DNA of 64,000 nucleotides from Gonatopus flavifemur (lineage: Eukaryota > Arthropoda > Insecta > Hymenoptera > Dryinidae), in NCBI GenBank assembly GCA_018340375.1, contig JAFFJZ010000002.1, forward strand, positions 45,466,001-45,530,000, given 5' to 3'. The notes under the pieces were generated by a model. It saw only the letters and a list, made by a program, of their open reading frames with translations, ran no database searches and had not been told where the DNA came from. The first letter of the stretch is position 1. Every line of letters begins with the position of its first letter. The position numbers and the translations under genes were made by a program. This document shows, one piece after another, positions 1 to 13,100 of the stretch.

Positions 1-968
1 TGAACCAAAAATGTTGAATGCATTTTCTTTATCCCTCCTTTCTTTTCTATTTTCAAAGTGAGGAAGTTTCCTCTGAAGGTTCGCTGCCACTCATGAGATT
101 CACAAAGAATCGTTTCATACCTTTCACAGATTAAAAGTAGTTCTTAAATGTTTAAAATACAAGACGTTTCGACGGAAAAAGCAAGACAGAAAAGAACGTT
201 GTTAGTATTTACTACCACGAATGAACGATCTCATTATAAGACGGAGTATATATTGTAATATCAAAGAACTTGATGATGTTTTTTTGTTGATTTTCATCTT
301 TCTCCGATGAACTTCAATTTCGTTGTTGATAAGAAAGTTGAGGATTTTGTATATTCTTCGCGCATTCTTCATCGGCCATTCAGTTAAACAATCTTCCTGA
401 GAAATTTCTTCAAGTTAATTCGGCAAATCATAAGGATCTGACGAAGATATCCAAAAAAAGGCGCAGAGGAAGAGAGAGTTATCTTGTTTTATTCGACAGT
501 TTAACAAATCTACCAAGACAGCAAAGAGTTTGTGAAATTACTTCAAGAACTCTTCGAGAATTCGAAAGTGCCAAGAGTTTTTGAAGCATTCTTTGACAAG
601 GTTTGTGATATATGAGTAGATAACAGAAACTATTTAGTGTTGTTATACGAAAACTAGTCCTCCTATTTGTATCGCTCAAGAATTTCCAGAAAAATAAGAT
701 AACTCTTCCAAAGGACGGGTCTGTCCATGGTCCCTTGTTCTACAGCGATCACACGAGGAAACATTTTATCCAGATTCTCCCTCTCGCATGATGCCGTACA
801 ATTTGATGTCCTGAGTCGAATAGCGGAAGTCCAAATGCGTTACGTGCAACCGTGACCTTGAATTTCAGCACAGAATCTTGGAGAAATCGCAAACCACATA
901 AGTGTGACCGTGATCAACAGAATTTTGATTTGGGTTTTTGTTACATATCATTGCTTACATGTCCCATG

Positions 969-1077
969 CAGGGATGCCAGCTCCTGCTTTCTTCTACTTC
1001 CGTCATTGGCCGTTCCATTCATCAGCTGTACGTGGTACGCTGATCCATCGGAAAAAAGCAGGAGACTGGCAACGCTG
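969..1077. mobile_element. hAT-type miniature element with perfect 8-bp duplication
   Basis: The termini are CAGGGATGCCAGCTCCTGC on the left and, reverse-complemented, CAGCGTTGCCAGTCTCCTGC on the right. The 109 bp element is flanked on both sides by the identical octamer GTCCCATG. A CAGGG terminus with an 8-bp target duplication is the hallmark of non-autonomous hAT elements. A minus-strand open frame that crosses it and ends near a GTAAGC is an artefact of the element. Confidence 0.85.
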
Positions 1078-1136
1078 GTCCCATGCATCATTTTGATGTG
1101 ATAGCAGATCATGGAGTGAAAATCCATACTGAGGGA

Positions 1137-1289
1137 ACGTTTGTTCCAGCCAAACAAAATTTTAGTTGAAATGAATGACAAATAAACTTTATCTGTCCTG
1201 AACAAATTTCATTTTAGCTCACCAAAAAGTTTCTTTGCGTTTATTTCAACCAAAATTTTGTTCCGCTGGAACGAACAGTATTTCCAGTG
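1137..1289. mobile_element. degraded foldback element, CACTGAAAAC family (copy 1)
   Basis: This is a shortened, diverged copy of the family seen near 6.5 and 34.1 kb. Its two arms share the words TTGTTCCAGC, CCAAACAAAATTTT and TTGAAATGAA with them in inverted order. The left end is eroded (TACTGAG) and the right end is CAGTG. Both outer flanks are CA, compatible with a 2-bp duplication. Confidence 0.65.
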
Positions 1290-1310
1290 CATTCCTGAGA
1301 AGTGAAAATA

Positions 1311-1609
1311 CCCGAGCAGAAATTCATATTAGGTGTTCGGTTAGGACCAGATCTGGAAACCTTTATTCCAAATCAGGCCCTGATATGGAATGTAACGCAC
1401 CGTTGTATCAAAGCCCGATGTAACGAACCAAGGTAGGGTGTGCCAAACTACAAAGCTATCAGGACCAGGTCTGGTTAGCCCTAATCAGGCGTACCAAATC
1501 GTGGCCTCACCAGGACCAGAGCAGGTGTGCGAAAGGAAGGTGAGCCCTATCACTGCCCGATCGGGTCCATATTGAACGCGAGGATGGCCATAAAAGTTTC
1601 CTGCTCGGG
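1311..1609. mobile_element. CCCGAGCAG-ended element (copy 1), TA-flanked
   Basis: The ends CCCGAGCAG and CTGCTCGGG form an inverted repeat and are flanked by TA on both sides. The interior repeats CAGGACCAGRTCTGG and TCAGGCCCTGAT-like words. A second copy with the same order of internal words lies near 9.6 kb, so this is a dispersed non-coding element of about 0.3 kb. Confidence 0.7.
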
Positions 1610-2226
1610 TACTGGGACTCTAATGAAATTGAGAAGTCCACTCCGTAACATTCAACTGTCACCCTATCGGAATGAAACTTCAATTCGTTCTGAAGAGTAA
1701 ACTCCACACTTTTTCGTGAGCAATGAAATTCTCACTCCAATAGAGTAAAGATTCACTAATACGCAGTGGAATTTGCAGTATTCTAACTCTCCAAAAATAG
1801 ATCTTCACTCCAAGAAATTCAGATTCATCGAAACATTCACAATTCGATTCTGCACGTTCTTTTCTACACTCCTGTTTGTTCTTAAGATGTAAAGAAGCCC
1901 AGCATCGCAGGTTGCTTCTTTCGGAAGATCCGAACGCTAAGATGCTGGAATTGAAAGTTCTCACTCACGATACGTTGCTTCTCTCCCATAATGTGGCGTA
2001 GTAACATCTGCATTCGCTCTATGTCCGTGCCTGAGACAGCCAACGAGGAGAGCTACCCGCTACCCAAGTGCAGCTTCGCGAGCGTTATACCAGTGATGTG
2101 CTCTTGAATGATTTTAATTCAAGGGAAACTTATATTCTTTCTCGTGTAAGAAGTCAAGGAGGAGCTCACAACCCTGCCTTTTCATGGTTCCAGCTAGTCG
2201 CCACTTGTCTTGTTCATTCGCGTGCT
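1610..2226. other. no recognisable feature
   Basis: A minus-strand frame of 94 codons crosses the first part, but I see no family signature, splice sites or repeat ends. Confidence 0.4.
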
Positions 2227-2469
2227 CACTGTAGAAAAATTTGTCGTTGGTTTAACTGAAAATTCAGTGGATTCGACCAAAATTTGGTTATGTCAAACGA
2301 AAAGATTATACCAAGTCACTTCTAGTTTACGGAATCAAACATCATTTGGTAAAGTGGTTTAAAATTTTGGTGAGACTCACTAAATTTGTATTCATGCCAA
2401 CAAAAGATTTTGGTTGGGCTTGTAATAACCAAATGTTTTAGCAGGCATAGTAAAACAGTTTCCCCAGTG
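2227..2469. mobile_element. possible miniature element rich in ACCAAA/TTTGGT words
   Basis: Weak terminal inverted repeats start CACTGTAGAAA on the left and CACTGGGGAAA on the reverse-complemented right. Between them the words TTTGGT and ACCAAA recur in both orientations. I see no clear target duplication. Confidence 0.4.
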
Positions 2470-2522
2470 CCGGCCAAGTGGATGATGAATTTGAATGATG
2501 GCTCCATTTGATGATGAATTAA

Positions 2523-3022
2523 CCCTGGTAGAAATTATGATTGGGAATTAGATGGGCCCCAGCTAGTTTCCTCAGATTTGAGGTTGGTTTCTAGCTAGTT
2601 TTGTAACGCTCTTTCTGGCCTGTGCCCATCCAAATGTCCCAGGGAATTGTTAGAATTTTGATCAAATTGGTAATTAGAAATGTGAAATCATGTGTTTTCT
2701 ATAAAATCACACCTATGAATCAGGTAACAATGTATTTTGATATGTACTCTCTAGTCAAGAACGCTGCTTTTGAATTTATTTCCATAGAGTAATCCCGAGT
2801 GACAAATTGGAACGTTGGGGCTTCGCTTTATCCCTCTGACCTTGTTGATGGACTATCAATGTTACTGTACGATCAGTTGACGCATGGAAAATCTACATAA
2901 ACCAACTAAATGTTTGGGCACTAAAGTCAAATCGGCTGGAATGTGTTATCCAGTTGCCCCCACGAGGGTCCCATCTAGTACCTGGATGGTAAATGGGACG
3001 CCCAGACAAATTTCTACCAGGG
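2523..3022. mobile_element. CCCTGGTAGAAATT-ended inverted-repeat element
   Basis: The left terminus CCCTGGTAGAAATT is repeated inverted at the right as AATTTCTACCAGGG. The flanks are TTAA on the left and AATA on the right, so the duplication type is unclear. The 500 bp interior has no coding potential I can support. Confidence 0.6.
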
Positions 3023-3226
3023 AATACCTCGGTAATCAGGAGTTTAGAATTATTCCAGTACCATGTGAATGTTTAACCATTCACTACATTTGAGAGATAA
3101 GAATTTCTTCTTGGTGATGTGATCATTCATCAAGGTTGCTTATTCATAAAATGAAAACACCTTTGTGTTGTTGGATACGGTAATGACAGGTGACGCTTAA
3201 ATGGCTTGTAAATTTGATAAAGAGCA

Positions 3227-4150
3227 CACTGAGAAAAAATCGAAGCTCAATTTGAGCCCAGTTCCATGTTCGAAGTTACAGTAGCCACATTATTACTGAA
3301 ATAACTATGTAATTACAAACATGGAGCTGGATACAAATTTAGCGACAATTTGCACTCGATGTATCTTTAAAAGTTTCCAAATAAGCATGAAGCGTACCAC
3401 GAATGAGTTATTTGGTAGTAAACTACATTACTCAAGATGGAAATGAAAGTGAAGCAAGCAGACACTGTTCGCTTCTTCAAAACAAACGACATTTATGAAC
3501 ATGAATATGCATTAGATGGCTAGACTTTCTTATGTAGAATACACTATGTAAAATAAACAAGCGATTCATTACCATATGCGGGCAAGGCAAGCATTATTTC
3601 TATCACCAAGATCCAAGCGGAGCAAGCACCATTTCAAACATGAAAAATGAAAGAAGAGCGAGCGTCCCCCTGATCACATAGGTGCGAGTATATCAAGCAC
3701 AGTTTAGTTTATCAAGACTTAATCGTTGTTTAGATCATAGAAATGCAATGGAAGCGAGTTGAGCTGTGCCTAATTTTGAGACCAAATGCAATTCATGGAA
3801 AGTGATTTGAATTTCAACAATCTTCCCCACACTCTGATCGATGAATTCAGATTCTTCTCACCTTATGGATGTAATTTCGTTTCCCGAGATTTTGATTGCA
3901 AATCTTTGATCAATTCGCATTGCAGATAAGGTTTCTAACGTTACCCGAGCGTTACGATCCTTGTCCAAGCCCAATCAGGATCGAGATTGATCAGACCAAA
4001 CTGAGAAGAAAATTTATAGTTTGAAATAAGTCACCGGACTTTTGTTTTCACGAATGTAGAGTGATGAAGGATACCCGTACGATGTAGTAAAAATGTAATC
4101 AAGGCTAATACGAAATTAATGAAGTGAACCGTCATCAAGAGAAGACCTCA
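3227..4150. other. solo CACTGAGAAAAAAT element end, then unassigned DNA
   Basis: A left end CACTGAGAAAAAATCGAAGC begins here, followed by a small hairpin with CCAGTTCCATGTT pairing to AACATGGAGCTGG. I found no matching right end, so this is a fragment or a very diverged copy. The remaining bases show nothing I recognise. Confidence 0.35.
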
Positions 4151-5169
4151 GTTACATATCCTCGTTATGTTCTCTTATAATTCTCCCCTGTACCAAAGGG
4201 AATTAACTTTACTCGAATCATTGGACGAGATTTCTTATTTCCATTCTTTCATGCCAATCGTATTTCTCATTTTCTCCAATCTTCGTCGAATGATTTCTCT
4301 CGGTGCGGAATACATTATTCAATTTAAGTTGATATTTGAATCCGACAAACTGTATAAATTATCTATAAAATTATCAAAACACTAAGAGAACATTTCTCTC
4401 TGTGGGTGAATGAAACTTGATGGTAAAATGCAAATAGATGAGATGGCTCGAGCGGATTTCAAGAATGTCGGTGATGAGATTGAAGAATCCTTTCTTTCCA
4501 AGATCTTTCGTGGACGACTTTTGTGAAAGTTTGCAAGGTGAGACAATTCCTATTATAAGCCGCTCGCCTTTCTCCATTTTATTCTGTTTCCCTATCATTT
4601 TCGAACGTCGGAACTGAAGAGAGTCCAATCAATCCATTCGGTTTTTTTTCCAAACTCTAGCTTTTATTTGATCATCGAAAGAGAGAGGTTATATTAAAAA
4701 ATTCATATCCTTTGAAAAATCGAAGATCGTTCAAAGGAAATACTCATTGACCATTGCTATATCATCATAATCGTATCCACATATTTCTGCTCTATCGCAG
4801 AATATCACCCTAGGATGGATCAACTAATCAAGTATTATGAACCCATACAAGAGCTTTAATTTCATTCCAGGATATGAGCTTGAACATTGCATTTTTCACT
4901 TCCACTTTTATATCTTTCAACTTATGGATTTTAATTAAAAAATTCTCCAACTTTATGACGTATATAGAACCGAATGAAGGGGATGAATTTTTCACATTGC
5001 TTCAAACCAGGTCCATCATTTCCGAACATCGGAATCATCTTTCTCACAAACGCATGTCAATGAAAAATAACAAGGAACGGCGAAACCGTTCAGATATGAG
5101 ATATAATATTAACTCCACATTGATCCACAAAGAAGACAAATTGCAAGAATTGATTTAAATTCGACTTAC
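4151..5169. other. no recognisable feature; expected position of the next CUB exon not found
   Basis: Short frames occur on both strands, but none shows the second half of a CUB domain (a Cys pair with CG and a GF/YxA strand). The exon may lie beyond the window or be too diverged to see by eye. Confidence 0.4.
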
Positions 5170-5350
5170 CCCTGGCTGCTTCGATGGATGCTAAAGTGAT
5201 GAAAAGTCAACTCGACAATCTCATCTGGTTGACCGGTGAACGTGTAGAGGAGGCAATCGATATTTGATGGATATTGTTTCGGAAAGTCCGGCGACGTGAA
5301 AGTGCCACCTTGTGGTCTATCTGAACTGCTGTATACGACGCAGGAGCAAC
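5170..5350 (-). CDS. internal exon: first half of a CUB domain (host gene)
   Basis: The exon is bounded on the minus strand by an acceptor ending TTTTTGCAG and a donor GTAAGT. It is 181 nt long, enters in phase 1 and leaves in phase 2. It encodes G-CSCVVYSSSDRPQ followed by GGTFTSPDFPKQYPSNIDC, then LLYTFTGQ and EIVELTFHHFSI. This is the N-terminal half of a CUB domain: the GTFTSPxFPxxYPxNxxC signature, a Cys pair about 27 residues apart, and the alternating hydrophobic EIVELTF strand. CUB domains are extracellular beta-sandwich modules for protein or ligand binding. The DCLLYTF motif recalls the first CUB of insect suppressor-of-lurcher-type (Sol-1-like) proteins, but that assignment is from memory. 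The second half of the domain should be in a following exon below this one; I could not find it within the first 5 kb. Confidence 0.85.
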
Positions 5351-6499
5351 CTGCAAAAATAAAATGTTTTCTTTGAATTCATGAGTCGTCGATTGTCCGA
5401 TATGACATGTGTAGAATTTTATGAAATTCATGAGCTCGATTCTTACAAATCGACTGATACTTACGCGAAGTATCGATTTTATCATCAATCATTAGTCTTC
5501 AACTCCTTCGTAACGGTATACATCACGGAGTCAATGGGAAGAGAATTGCATCAAATAATAGATGGCTATTATTAACGGCAGAGTCCATTATCACCACTTT
5601 TTATGTCACATTTTTCATCAATTATTTTATCAATCGATTCCATTCAATTACCAGCGCAGACTAATTCATGAATAATGAGTTGCAAAATATACGAGAGATT
5701 GCATTTAATGTGATGATATGCGGGTCTACATCGTGGAATATATCATCATTTCACGATTAAAAGCTGGATATCTAGGAAAATCCTCATAATTTATGTATTA
5801 TGTATATTCGGATAGCTGGGATGCTTGATTTTTTGTAAAAGGTTTCAAATGTATCTCCTAGAAGACCAAAGATGCGTTTTTTTCAAAACAAAGCTAACTT
5901 CCTCGGAGTTGCAAATAAAACGAAATTGAATTTAGATCTACCCTTATCTGATTTGATGTGGTTTCATTCACAGTACATTCGCTCGAGTTTGGTTATCAAC
6001 ATCCTCTGAAATGCGAACCGTGTGAGAACTCGGAGACGGAGCGGTATTGGTCACCCTCGTATTTCACCATCCCAAACCGAAGAACCGTTCGTTTCTGTTT
6101 TTGGATGGAATCCTGGTGAAGGATTCATTGAACTTAAATATATACGATCAAATTCATCACAAATTCATGGGGAATGAGATCAAAATTATGTCTCTCTGTT
6201 ATAGGAAATGTTCTTTGTTCAAGGGGTTAAGCCACTTCAGGATTTGGAAAAAAATAGAAATTATTTTCGCTCGAAGGTAACATTTCAGGTACATTTTACT
6301 TCCATGTTCCTCAAGGAAATACAAGTATTGTGATGCAGAAGGGGATATTTCGCCTTTGCCGAACACTTCAAAACGTCGAAGAAATGCGATTTCCAACAGT
6401 GTCTGTATGTGTGTGTGTATGTCCGTATGTCCGTAATGCATGGAATTGGATAATCTCATACCAAAATGTTTGGCTCGATGAGGAGACCAGAACCTCCTA
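5351..6499. other. intronic DNA with a short (TG)n tract
   Basis: A TGTGTGTGTGTATGTCCGTATG tract sits near 6,405-6,435. Otherwise there is no element end or coding exon that I can support. Confidence 0.4.
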
Positions 6500-6685
6500 C
6501 ACTGAAAACACTATTTGTTCCAGCATAACAAATTTTGAATGGAAAGAAACTTTTTGGTTGGCTGGAATAAAATTTGTTTGGAATGAACAGAATTTTGTTC
6601 CTCGCTAACAAATTTTATTCCAGCCAACCAAGAAGTTTCTCTGCATTCCAAATTAGTTATGCTGGAACGAATCGTGTTTTCAGTG
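6500..6685. mobile_element. foldback element, CACTGAAAACAC family (copy 2), TA-flanked
   Basis: The left end CACTGAAAACACTATTTG is matched inverted by GTGTTTTCAGTG at the right. TA lies on both sides. Nearly the whole 186 bp folds back on itself, with arms sharing GTTCCAGC and AGCCAACCAA words. This is the best-preserved copy of the family. Confidence 0.85.
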
Positions 6686-6814
6686 TATTTGGGTCGAAAC
6701 TGGAACTTGGGATTTTGAAAGGAGGAGGAAAAAATGATTGATGGAATACTGAAAATTTGCTGTTGTGTGTAACTTTGGATATGGTTGGTGATTTTAAATA
6801 CTGTTTTCCTCAAG

Positions 6815-7002
6815 GTTTTTACGTCCCTGAGGGGCCTGGAACGTATCTCTTTCCAGGCAATCGGATGAGAAATTCAATTACTCTCTAGGTTATTACGAGG
6901 CCTTACTAGGCCTAGCAAATCTCTCACAAAGGCCTGGTAAGGCATTGCGAGACTTAGAAAACAACTAGATTGGCCAGCCTGGGTCCAGAATGAACCAAAC
7001 TG
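6815..7002. repeat. CAGGCCT-rich degenerate repeat
   Basis: The words GGCCTGG, CCAGGC, AGGCCT and GCCTGGTAAGGC recur in both orientations over about 190 bp. They resemble the interior words of the CCCGAGCAG elements. I see no terminal repeats. Confidence 0.35.
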
Positions 7003-7615
7003 CCCACGTAGGAATTGACGACCGGTGTCGGTCGGACTACGGAATGATAACGCCAAATAACTCTGATCCGGTACCGGTTACCAACATCAATCCAGTACTG
7101 GAAATCAGTGTGGTTCCGACATCGAGAACCGATACTACTAGTACTGATCGCTATTCAAGTACAGACGACTGTTACTCAACCGTTATTTACGCTGTTGTAA
7201 CTTTGGAAGGTTTTGAATGCATTATCAAAATTTCTGCACTAGGGGAAATTTAGAGTGAAATTTACTATGGGATCATAGGATGACTGCCAACGGTTGCAAA
7301 CTGGCAGCCTGTATCAAGCCGATACTGAACCATTCATCAATTTCTACGTGGCCAATCAAGTCTTCTCTCAAAGTACACGAGGTATTTATTCACATTGGTT
7401 CGGTACCGAATCGAAAATTGTGCCGTTGTTAATCCAACATTGGTGGAAAAGTGGTCAATAACGGTTGGTTCAAATATCGAACCAGTACCGACACGAACTT
7501 GAAATGAAGTCGGTTAAGTACCGATCCGCAATAGGCAGACAATCGTTGGTGGCCCATATCTTTTCAGTACCGATCCGTTCATCACCATCGGCTCAGTACC
7601 GGAATTTTCACGTGG
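7003..7615. mobile_element. CCCACGTAGGAATT-ended element with CCAGTACCGG interior
   Basis: The left end CCCACGTAGGAATT matches, inverted, the right end GGAATTTTCACGTGG. The interior is dominated by variants of CAGTACCGG and GGTACCGG in both orientations. The 26.3 kb element has similar ends and the same interior word, so the two are probably one family. Confidence 0.55.
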
Positions 7616-8779
7616 TTGGCTCCACATTCCAAGTTGAAATTTCGAAAAAAAAAACCCATCATACGTTGAACACGACTCAACACCTTTCTATTCCCTTTTG
7701 GATCACGAATACCGACCCATGAGGTTACTAATTACAGTGAGTATAATGATGAAATACTCACATTCCGCTAAAAACCCCTAATCAATTTCTGACAAAGATT
7801 CATCCTTCTTCGAAGGCCTGCAGCGAATCATTCAAATGCCTCGAATGAAAAAAAATCAAGATGATAAAAAATGGACAGGGTTCAAAATACGCAAGAGATT
7901 CCTTCCATTATCCATCAACCTGTGCATATATCCGAACATCCGTGAGCGTGAGAATGGAGAAAATTTAATTTCCTGTTTTCCAATTAACTTCCACGTTAGT
8001 CCATTGCCAGACTTACTCTTCCCATTCTTTTTCCTCCATCCATTCTTTCATACAAACAACGAACGCGAGGTCTCGTGGGAGAAGAATACCGAGCCCTGGG
8101 CGTTATACCTTTGATTAAATAACAGTATGGTGTTTGAATTATAACGTGACCATATGAAAGTTCAGTTTGTCATTTCGTTTTTTCGTAGATCAGGAGTCTC
8201 CGGTGTGGTCAACCGTCATCCGACGACCGAGACAAAAAAATCGTTTATTCGCGTAATTCTCTCTAAACGAACAGACGGGATCGTGTGAAATGCGAATGAT
8301 TCAATAGCGGCGAGAGCAAAATCAATTCATTTATTAATTTCCGACCACTTGATTTCGTGATAACTGTGATTGTCGCATTATTGGGGTCATTTCAGCAATG
8401 ATCGTATCTTTTTTCCTTTTCTCAGTTTGATATATTTCATAGAGATGCCTATTCATTCTATCCCTTTGACTTTAAATTCTGAGGTTTTAGGCTTCTGTGC
8501 TTTTGGGAGAATCTAGAGATATTGATTCCTACTCGAATAATCGTGTTTCTCACTCAAGTTTGTAATCGGATTGAAATAGTTGTGCAGTGTGTCAATAACT
8601 CGATGACTGAAGACAACCATGCAGATTTATCCGTGAAGCCTGAAAAAGTCTTTTGCGAAGATTTGGAAGACGGAAAGCCTTGGAGAATTAATCCAAAATA
8701 TGATCAAATTCCGACAAAGGAACCAAATTCTTCGTTATCAACTCTCACCTGGACAACAGAATGCTGAAAATACTCGTTT
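7616..8779. other. no recognisable feature
   Basis: There are short open frames on the plus strand (about 7.8-8.1 and 8.5-8.8 kb) with no recognisable domain or splice-bounded exon. Confidence 0.4.
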
Positions 8780-9380
8780 CCCATGTGGAAATGGAAACAC
8801 AAGTCACTACTGGCTGAATATTGTTACCAGAGTTGCCCGTACTGGCAATTCGAGATCTACCATTATGAGGATGGTTGGATAGACGGTACTGGTGAAGATT
8901 CAAATTGATAACATCATTTTACATTAGTGCCAGTATAACATTTACCACTACGTCGGGACCAATATTTGATTTGAGCTTGCTATGGTGGAACTTTGGCATT
9001 GAAATTCTGTAGTTGGTCAGTGTTTCACCAATGCTGGCACATTGTCGTGGATTCAACATACTGTTTCATCAATACTGGTGCGGTATATTCTTTTTCTCGC
9101 ATTCCACCATCCAAGAAACTCTGATTTGACGGTATTGGTGTAGTTCCGTCTCTCTACGATCTGGATATTCTCCAAACGGTACCAATTCGATACTGATCCA
9201 AAACTGTCTATCCACGCGACCCAATACCATCTAAAATCCGTCGAATATTCGGCGCCGATTGAGAAACAGTAATGATTCTGAATAAACACAGTTGTTTCCG
9301 TCAAAGACTGGGGAATACAACCGTGCCAGTACCGCACCATTTGTCAACTGTGGCTATTCTTACATGGATGAATTTCAGTA
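8780..9380. repeat. GGTACTGG-rich repeat, CCCATGTGG left end
   Basis: A CCCATGTGGAAAT end opens a stretch in which GGTACTGG, GGTATTGG, CCAGTA and similar words recur every 40-60 bp in both orientations. The right boundary is uncertain. It resembles the interiors near 7.0, 26.4 and 43 kb. Confidence 0.4.
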
Positions 9381-9592
9381 CTATATGTTTATACTCATGT
9401 TAGACTCAGTATCAATTTTCATACGGTATCCTGAGGAAGCAACTCATAAACTGGTATACAGACCAATGACGTTTTTCATCACAATTCCAGTAATAGAAAA
9501 AGCATTGATTGTTGCTCAGTCAATCAATTGAAACACGTTGGACAAAATTATTGGCCCAAGCCAATAAACTTGGTGAAATTGTTCATGACGAG

Positions 9593-9884
9593 CCCGAGAA
9601 AAAATTCATATTGGGTGTTCAGTCAGGACCAGATCTGGAAAGCCTTAATTCAAATCAGGCCCTAATATGGAACGCATTGTTGTATCAAAGCCGTATGTAA
9701 CGAATTAAGGTAGGGTACGTCAAATTACAAACCTATCAAGACCAGGTCTGGTTAACCCTCATCAGGTGTCAAATCGTGGCCTCACCAGGACCAGATGAAG
9801 TGCATCAGAGAAAGGTGAGCTCTATCACTGCCTGATGGGGCCCATATTGAACACGAGGCTGATCATAAGATTTTCCTGCTCGGG
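9593..9884. mobile_element. CCCGAGCAG-ended element (copy 2)
   Basis: It shares with copy 1 the order AAATTCATATT, GGACCAGATCTGGAAA, CAAATCAGGCCCT, GTTGTATCAAAGCC, AGACCAGGTCTGGTTA, AATCGTGGCCTCACCAGG and TCCTGCTCGGG. The flanks are AG on both sides, where copy 1 has TA. Two copies at unrelated sites show that the element moved. Confidence 0.7.
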
Positions 9885-9931
9885 AGTCTGTACATGTCTT
9901 GTGCCAGGCTTGGTTCATGATTGGTACCCCA

Positions 9932-10196
9932 GTAGAAATTTTGGATGGGAAAATACCAGGGTTCGACGAGGCGTGCCTGATTTTCTATCAGGCCCTCATC
10001 AGGTTTCGTTACGGTTTTCCCTATTTTGCTCAATTTTATGGAAATCTCATCCGAAGTCTATTGTACCCCTGCGTTATAACCCTATTTGAATGCTATCAGG
10101 GGAATCAGATAAGTCCCTTGTAATTCACGGTTTCCGGATTCTAATCTGATCAGGACCTTGTTAGAAATAGGAAATGCCTGATTAAATTTCGACTAG
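9932..10196. mobile_element. possible CCAGTAGAAATTT-ended element
   Basis: The left CCAGTAGAAATTTTGG and the right AAATTTCGACTAG form a weak inverted repeat. The interior repeats TATCAGGCC, ATCAGG and CAGGGG. Its end resembles the CCCTGGTAGAAATT element near 2.5 kb. Confidence 0.35.
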
Positions 10197-13100
10197 AGTA
10201 TGAACGATCGATCCATAAACACATGGCTCTTCAACCCTGAACTTATTGTCTTTTGCTTCTGTGGTTGATTGATTAATTCGACTTGTACATGAAAAATCTC
10301 TCAAGATAAGACATTCGCTGTTTGAACATATAACACGATCTACAAATTGAACAATCTATTCAATACTGTCTCCCCATATCTAATCAAATAAGTACACCGA
10401 TTATAATTGGTAATAATGGAGAACTCATTAGTTCAATCAACCGACTCGATGATTCCCCCCCAATCTAATTGATATTGGATTGAGACGACGAACGAATGAG
10501 ATGATATTATTTCGGCAAGGAGTGATAAATGGCCTTCCTTTCCCATGAAGTTTCTTCGTGAACGTGTCAAGTATGATATTCCCTACACCTTGCCAATTCG
10601 GTGTTTTTCTCACTGGATTCATAAAGAGAGGTATTCGTGGACTGAAAATAGATCTGGATCAAACAGGGAATTTCTTTCCATGGTTTTGTTCCTTCGCTAA
10701 CGTCTCCCGAAATGGAATGGTTTATGTGGTACATATGTCGGCATCAAGATGCCAAGCTATCAACCAAAATCAACAAGGAGGTTTACGAACCTGTGTGGTT
10801 AACAATCTTGTATGTCGTCTCTCCTCCTAACCATGTTCCCGAGCCTTCTATTCTTGTCTGTACATACGTTTCACATTTTGATGTTGTGCTGATCTCAGTA
10901 TTAAATACGAAGTTAGATACGTGCAGGCCACACATAAAATCATTTATACATATTCATACATACATATGTACGTATCACGTTCGTGGGATGTGCATTGTGA
11001 ACATTGTGCACATGTAAAGAGTCCTGGATTTACGTAAGTTATGTAGACTTTTCATACACATAGTATCTCACGTTTGATGAGAAAGTTGTTATCTGAGATA
11101 TAGAGAAAATATAAAAGGAAATCAACACAATAGAATATGTATGAGGGAGAAGAGAAAGAATATGGAGGATCAGATCTCCGAGGAGTATGTTGTGGTTCTT
11201 CGTAGTTTCATTGTCGCAACATGAAATAAGATAACATCATCGTGATATGACTCTCGCATAATATTCATCATAATCTTCATGATTTGATGATGAATTTAAT
11301 CACTCTTCGTACAAGTTATACATCGAAATAAAAAATCGACGTTTCTATGAAATAAATCAAACGTTTCTTTATCAAGATGCAGTTATCAAATAAGCTAAGT
11401 GGAGACATATATCATTTCTCTGATAATTGAAAAAAATTTGTACACTCGGAGAGATATCTTCACGTCACAAGATTGTAAACTCCGACCAGTTTCATTCCCC
11501 TCTTGCAGAGCACAATAGTGTCTCCCGATGTTCCATCATCACAAAAACTCTCGCCAAGTCAGAACTGTCTTTCCGATATCAAACCCTCTCGAGCAGAAAA
11601 TATTAGTTTTTCTGTCGACTTCATTCCTTTCGTGGAATAGGTCTATTTCATCTTCAGGATTTCTGTCAAGGAAGGACATAACAGAGTATAAAGTGGATCT
11701 ACCGGTAGATGGGCGAATGAGGTTAAGTTGAGCTTCGTCGTGAGCAAAACACGAGATGCTAAATCCATTCTGTAATAAAAAAAGTAGAGAATTCTTCAGT
11801 GATCTCGATACGTGATCATTCCGATGCTCTTTTCACGCGAGATCTTTCATCCATTTTTCAATTCCAGCTCGATGATTAAAGATTTGTTTCAACTCGAAAG
11901 AATTGATAATGAAGGCACATGGCTGGAACTGTTTCTAATTGACTTCTTCCCTCCTGTTCTTTACATCTGTATCATCGTTGCCACCCTTAATAGCTCTACA
12001 CACCCTTACCGAAAGAACTTTTCTATCTCCTCTGTTATTTTTGAACTCAACCCGACGGCGGTTCTTCTATTTCAAATCCTCGTTGGGAATACTAAAACTT
12101 CTCCTGACTCTTATTGATTCTCACGTTGTAGCGTTCTTTCGGAATTATTTCCATTCCTTTGAACACATGCTCCGACTCCTGCCTATTTTCCGCCAGTTAC
12201 TTTGTAGCGTTTGAACGTTTCCAAGCGGTTTTTTCCTCTCTCAACTTCTGTTCAAGGGCATTTTGAATCAACACCGATTGTAAATCGTTCGGAATATCAG
12301 TTCGATACTTTCAGATAATGTAACTTTCCGAAGGGTTTTTTCCTCATTGAAGTATACATTAGGTGGACAATAAACACGAAACGGAACTATAATCCAACAT
12401 GGAAGAATGTTTCGAATGATGGATGAAATTATGTGACAAGGGAGAGATTGATTACACGTTCCTAACCGTACGGTACAACTCTGCTCATTAGCCCAGAACT
12501 TACTTTCGTCAAAACTCAGCAAAAAAAGGAGATGAAGAAGAGAGGACAGTTTTGGAAAGAATGCATTTTTCTAGATGATACATATTTATTGATCAAGACG
12601 TCAGGTGGTAAGACAATTCCTTTGAGAGTTGATACTACAGAGTAGACGAAGCTAAATGGATACGAGATAAATTGAGAATAATATCTCGCCTTTTCCTCCC
12701 CCATCGCCCGTTCTTGTTCTTCATTCTATTACTTCAGCCACGTGCCGTTTTTACGAGATCAGTCTACAGCTCAACATCTTTGAATCCTCTCTCCCTCTGT
12801 TATTGTTCCCTCTTCCACCAACTATTGTTTTTATCTTGTAACATCTGTTCCTGCCGTTCACTCTTGTGTATTCTCTGATATTACACGCGCGAAGAAAAGA
12901 GGAGAGAACATTGTTTCGATATTCCACACTTTGGATAAAAATTTGAGTAGATTATTTTCGAAATTTCAAAAAACATTCGATGATAATGTTGATCTTCCGA
13001 TGATTGGATTCTTTGCATTGTTTATCACAACACGTCTGGACCAAAGGTCACATTTTGAACATAGGACACCGTAAGTTGCAATCATTCTACTACATTGAAG

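Noticed and set aside
948..1205. Minus-strand frame ending near a GTAAGC donor, resembling an exon
   Set aside because: It lies across a hAT miniature element with a perfect 8-bp duplication and part of a foldback, which explain the sequence.
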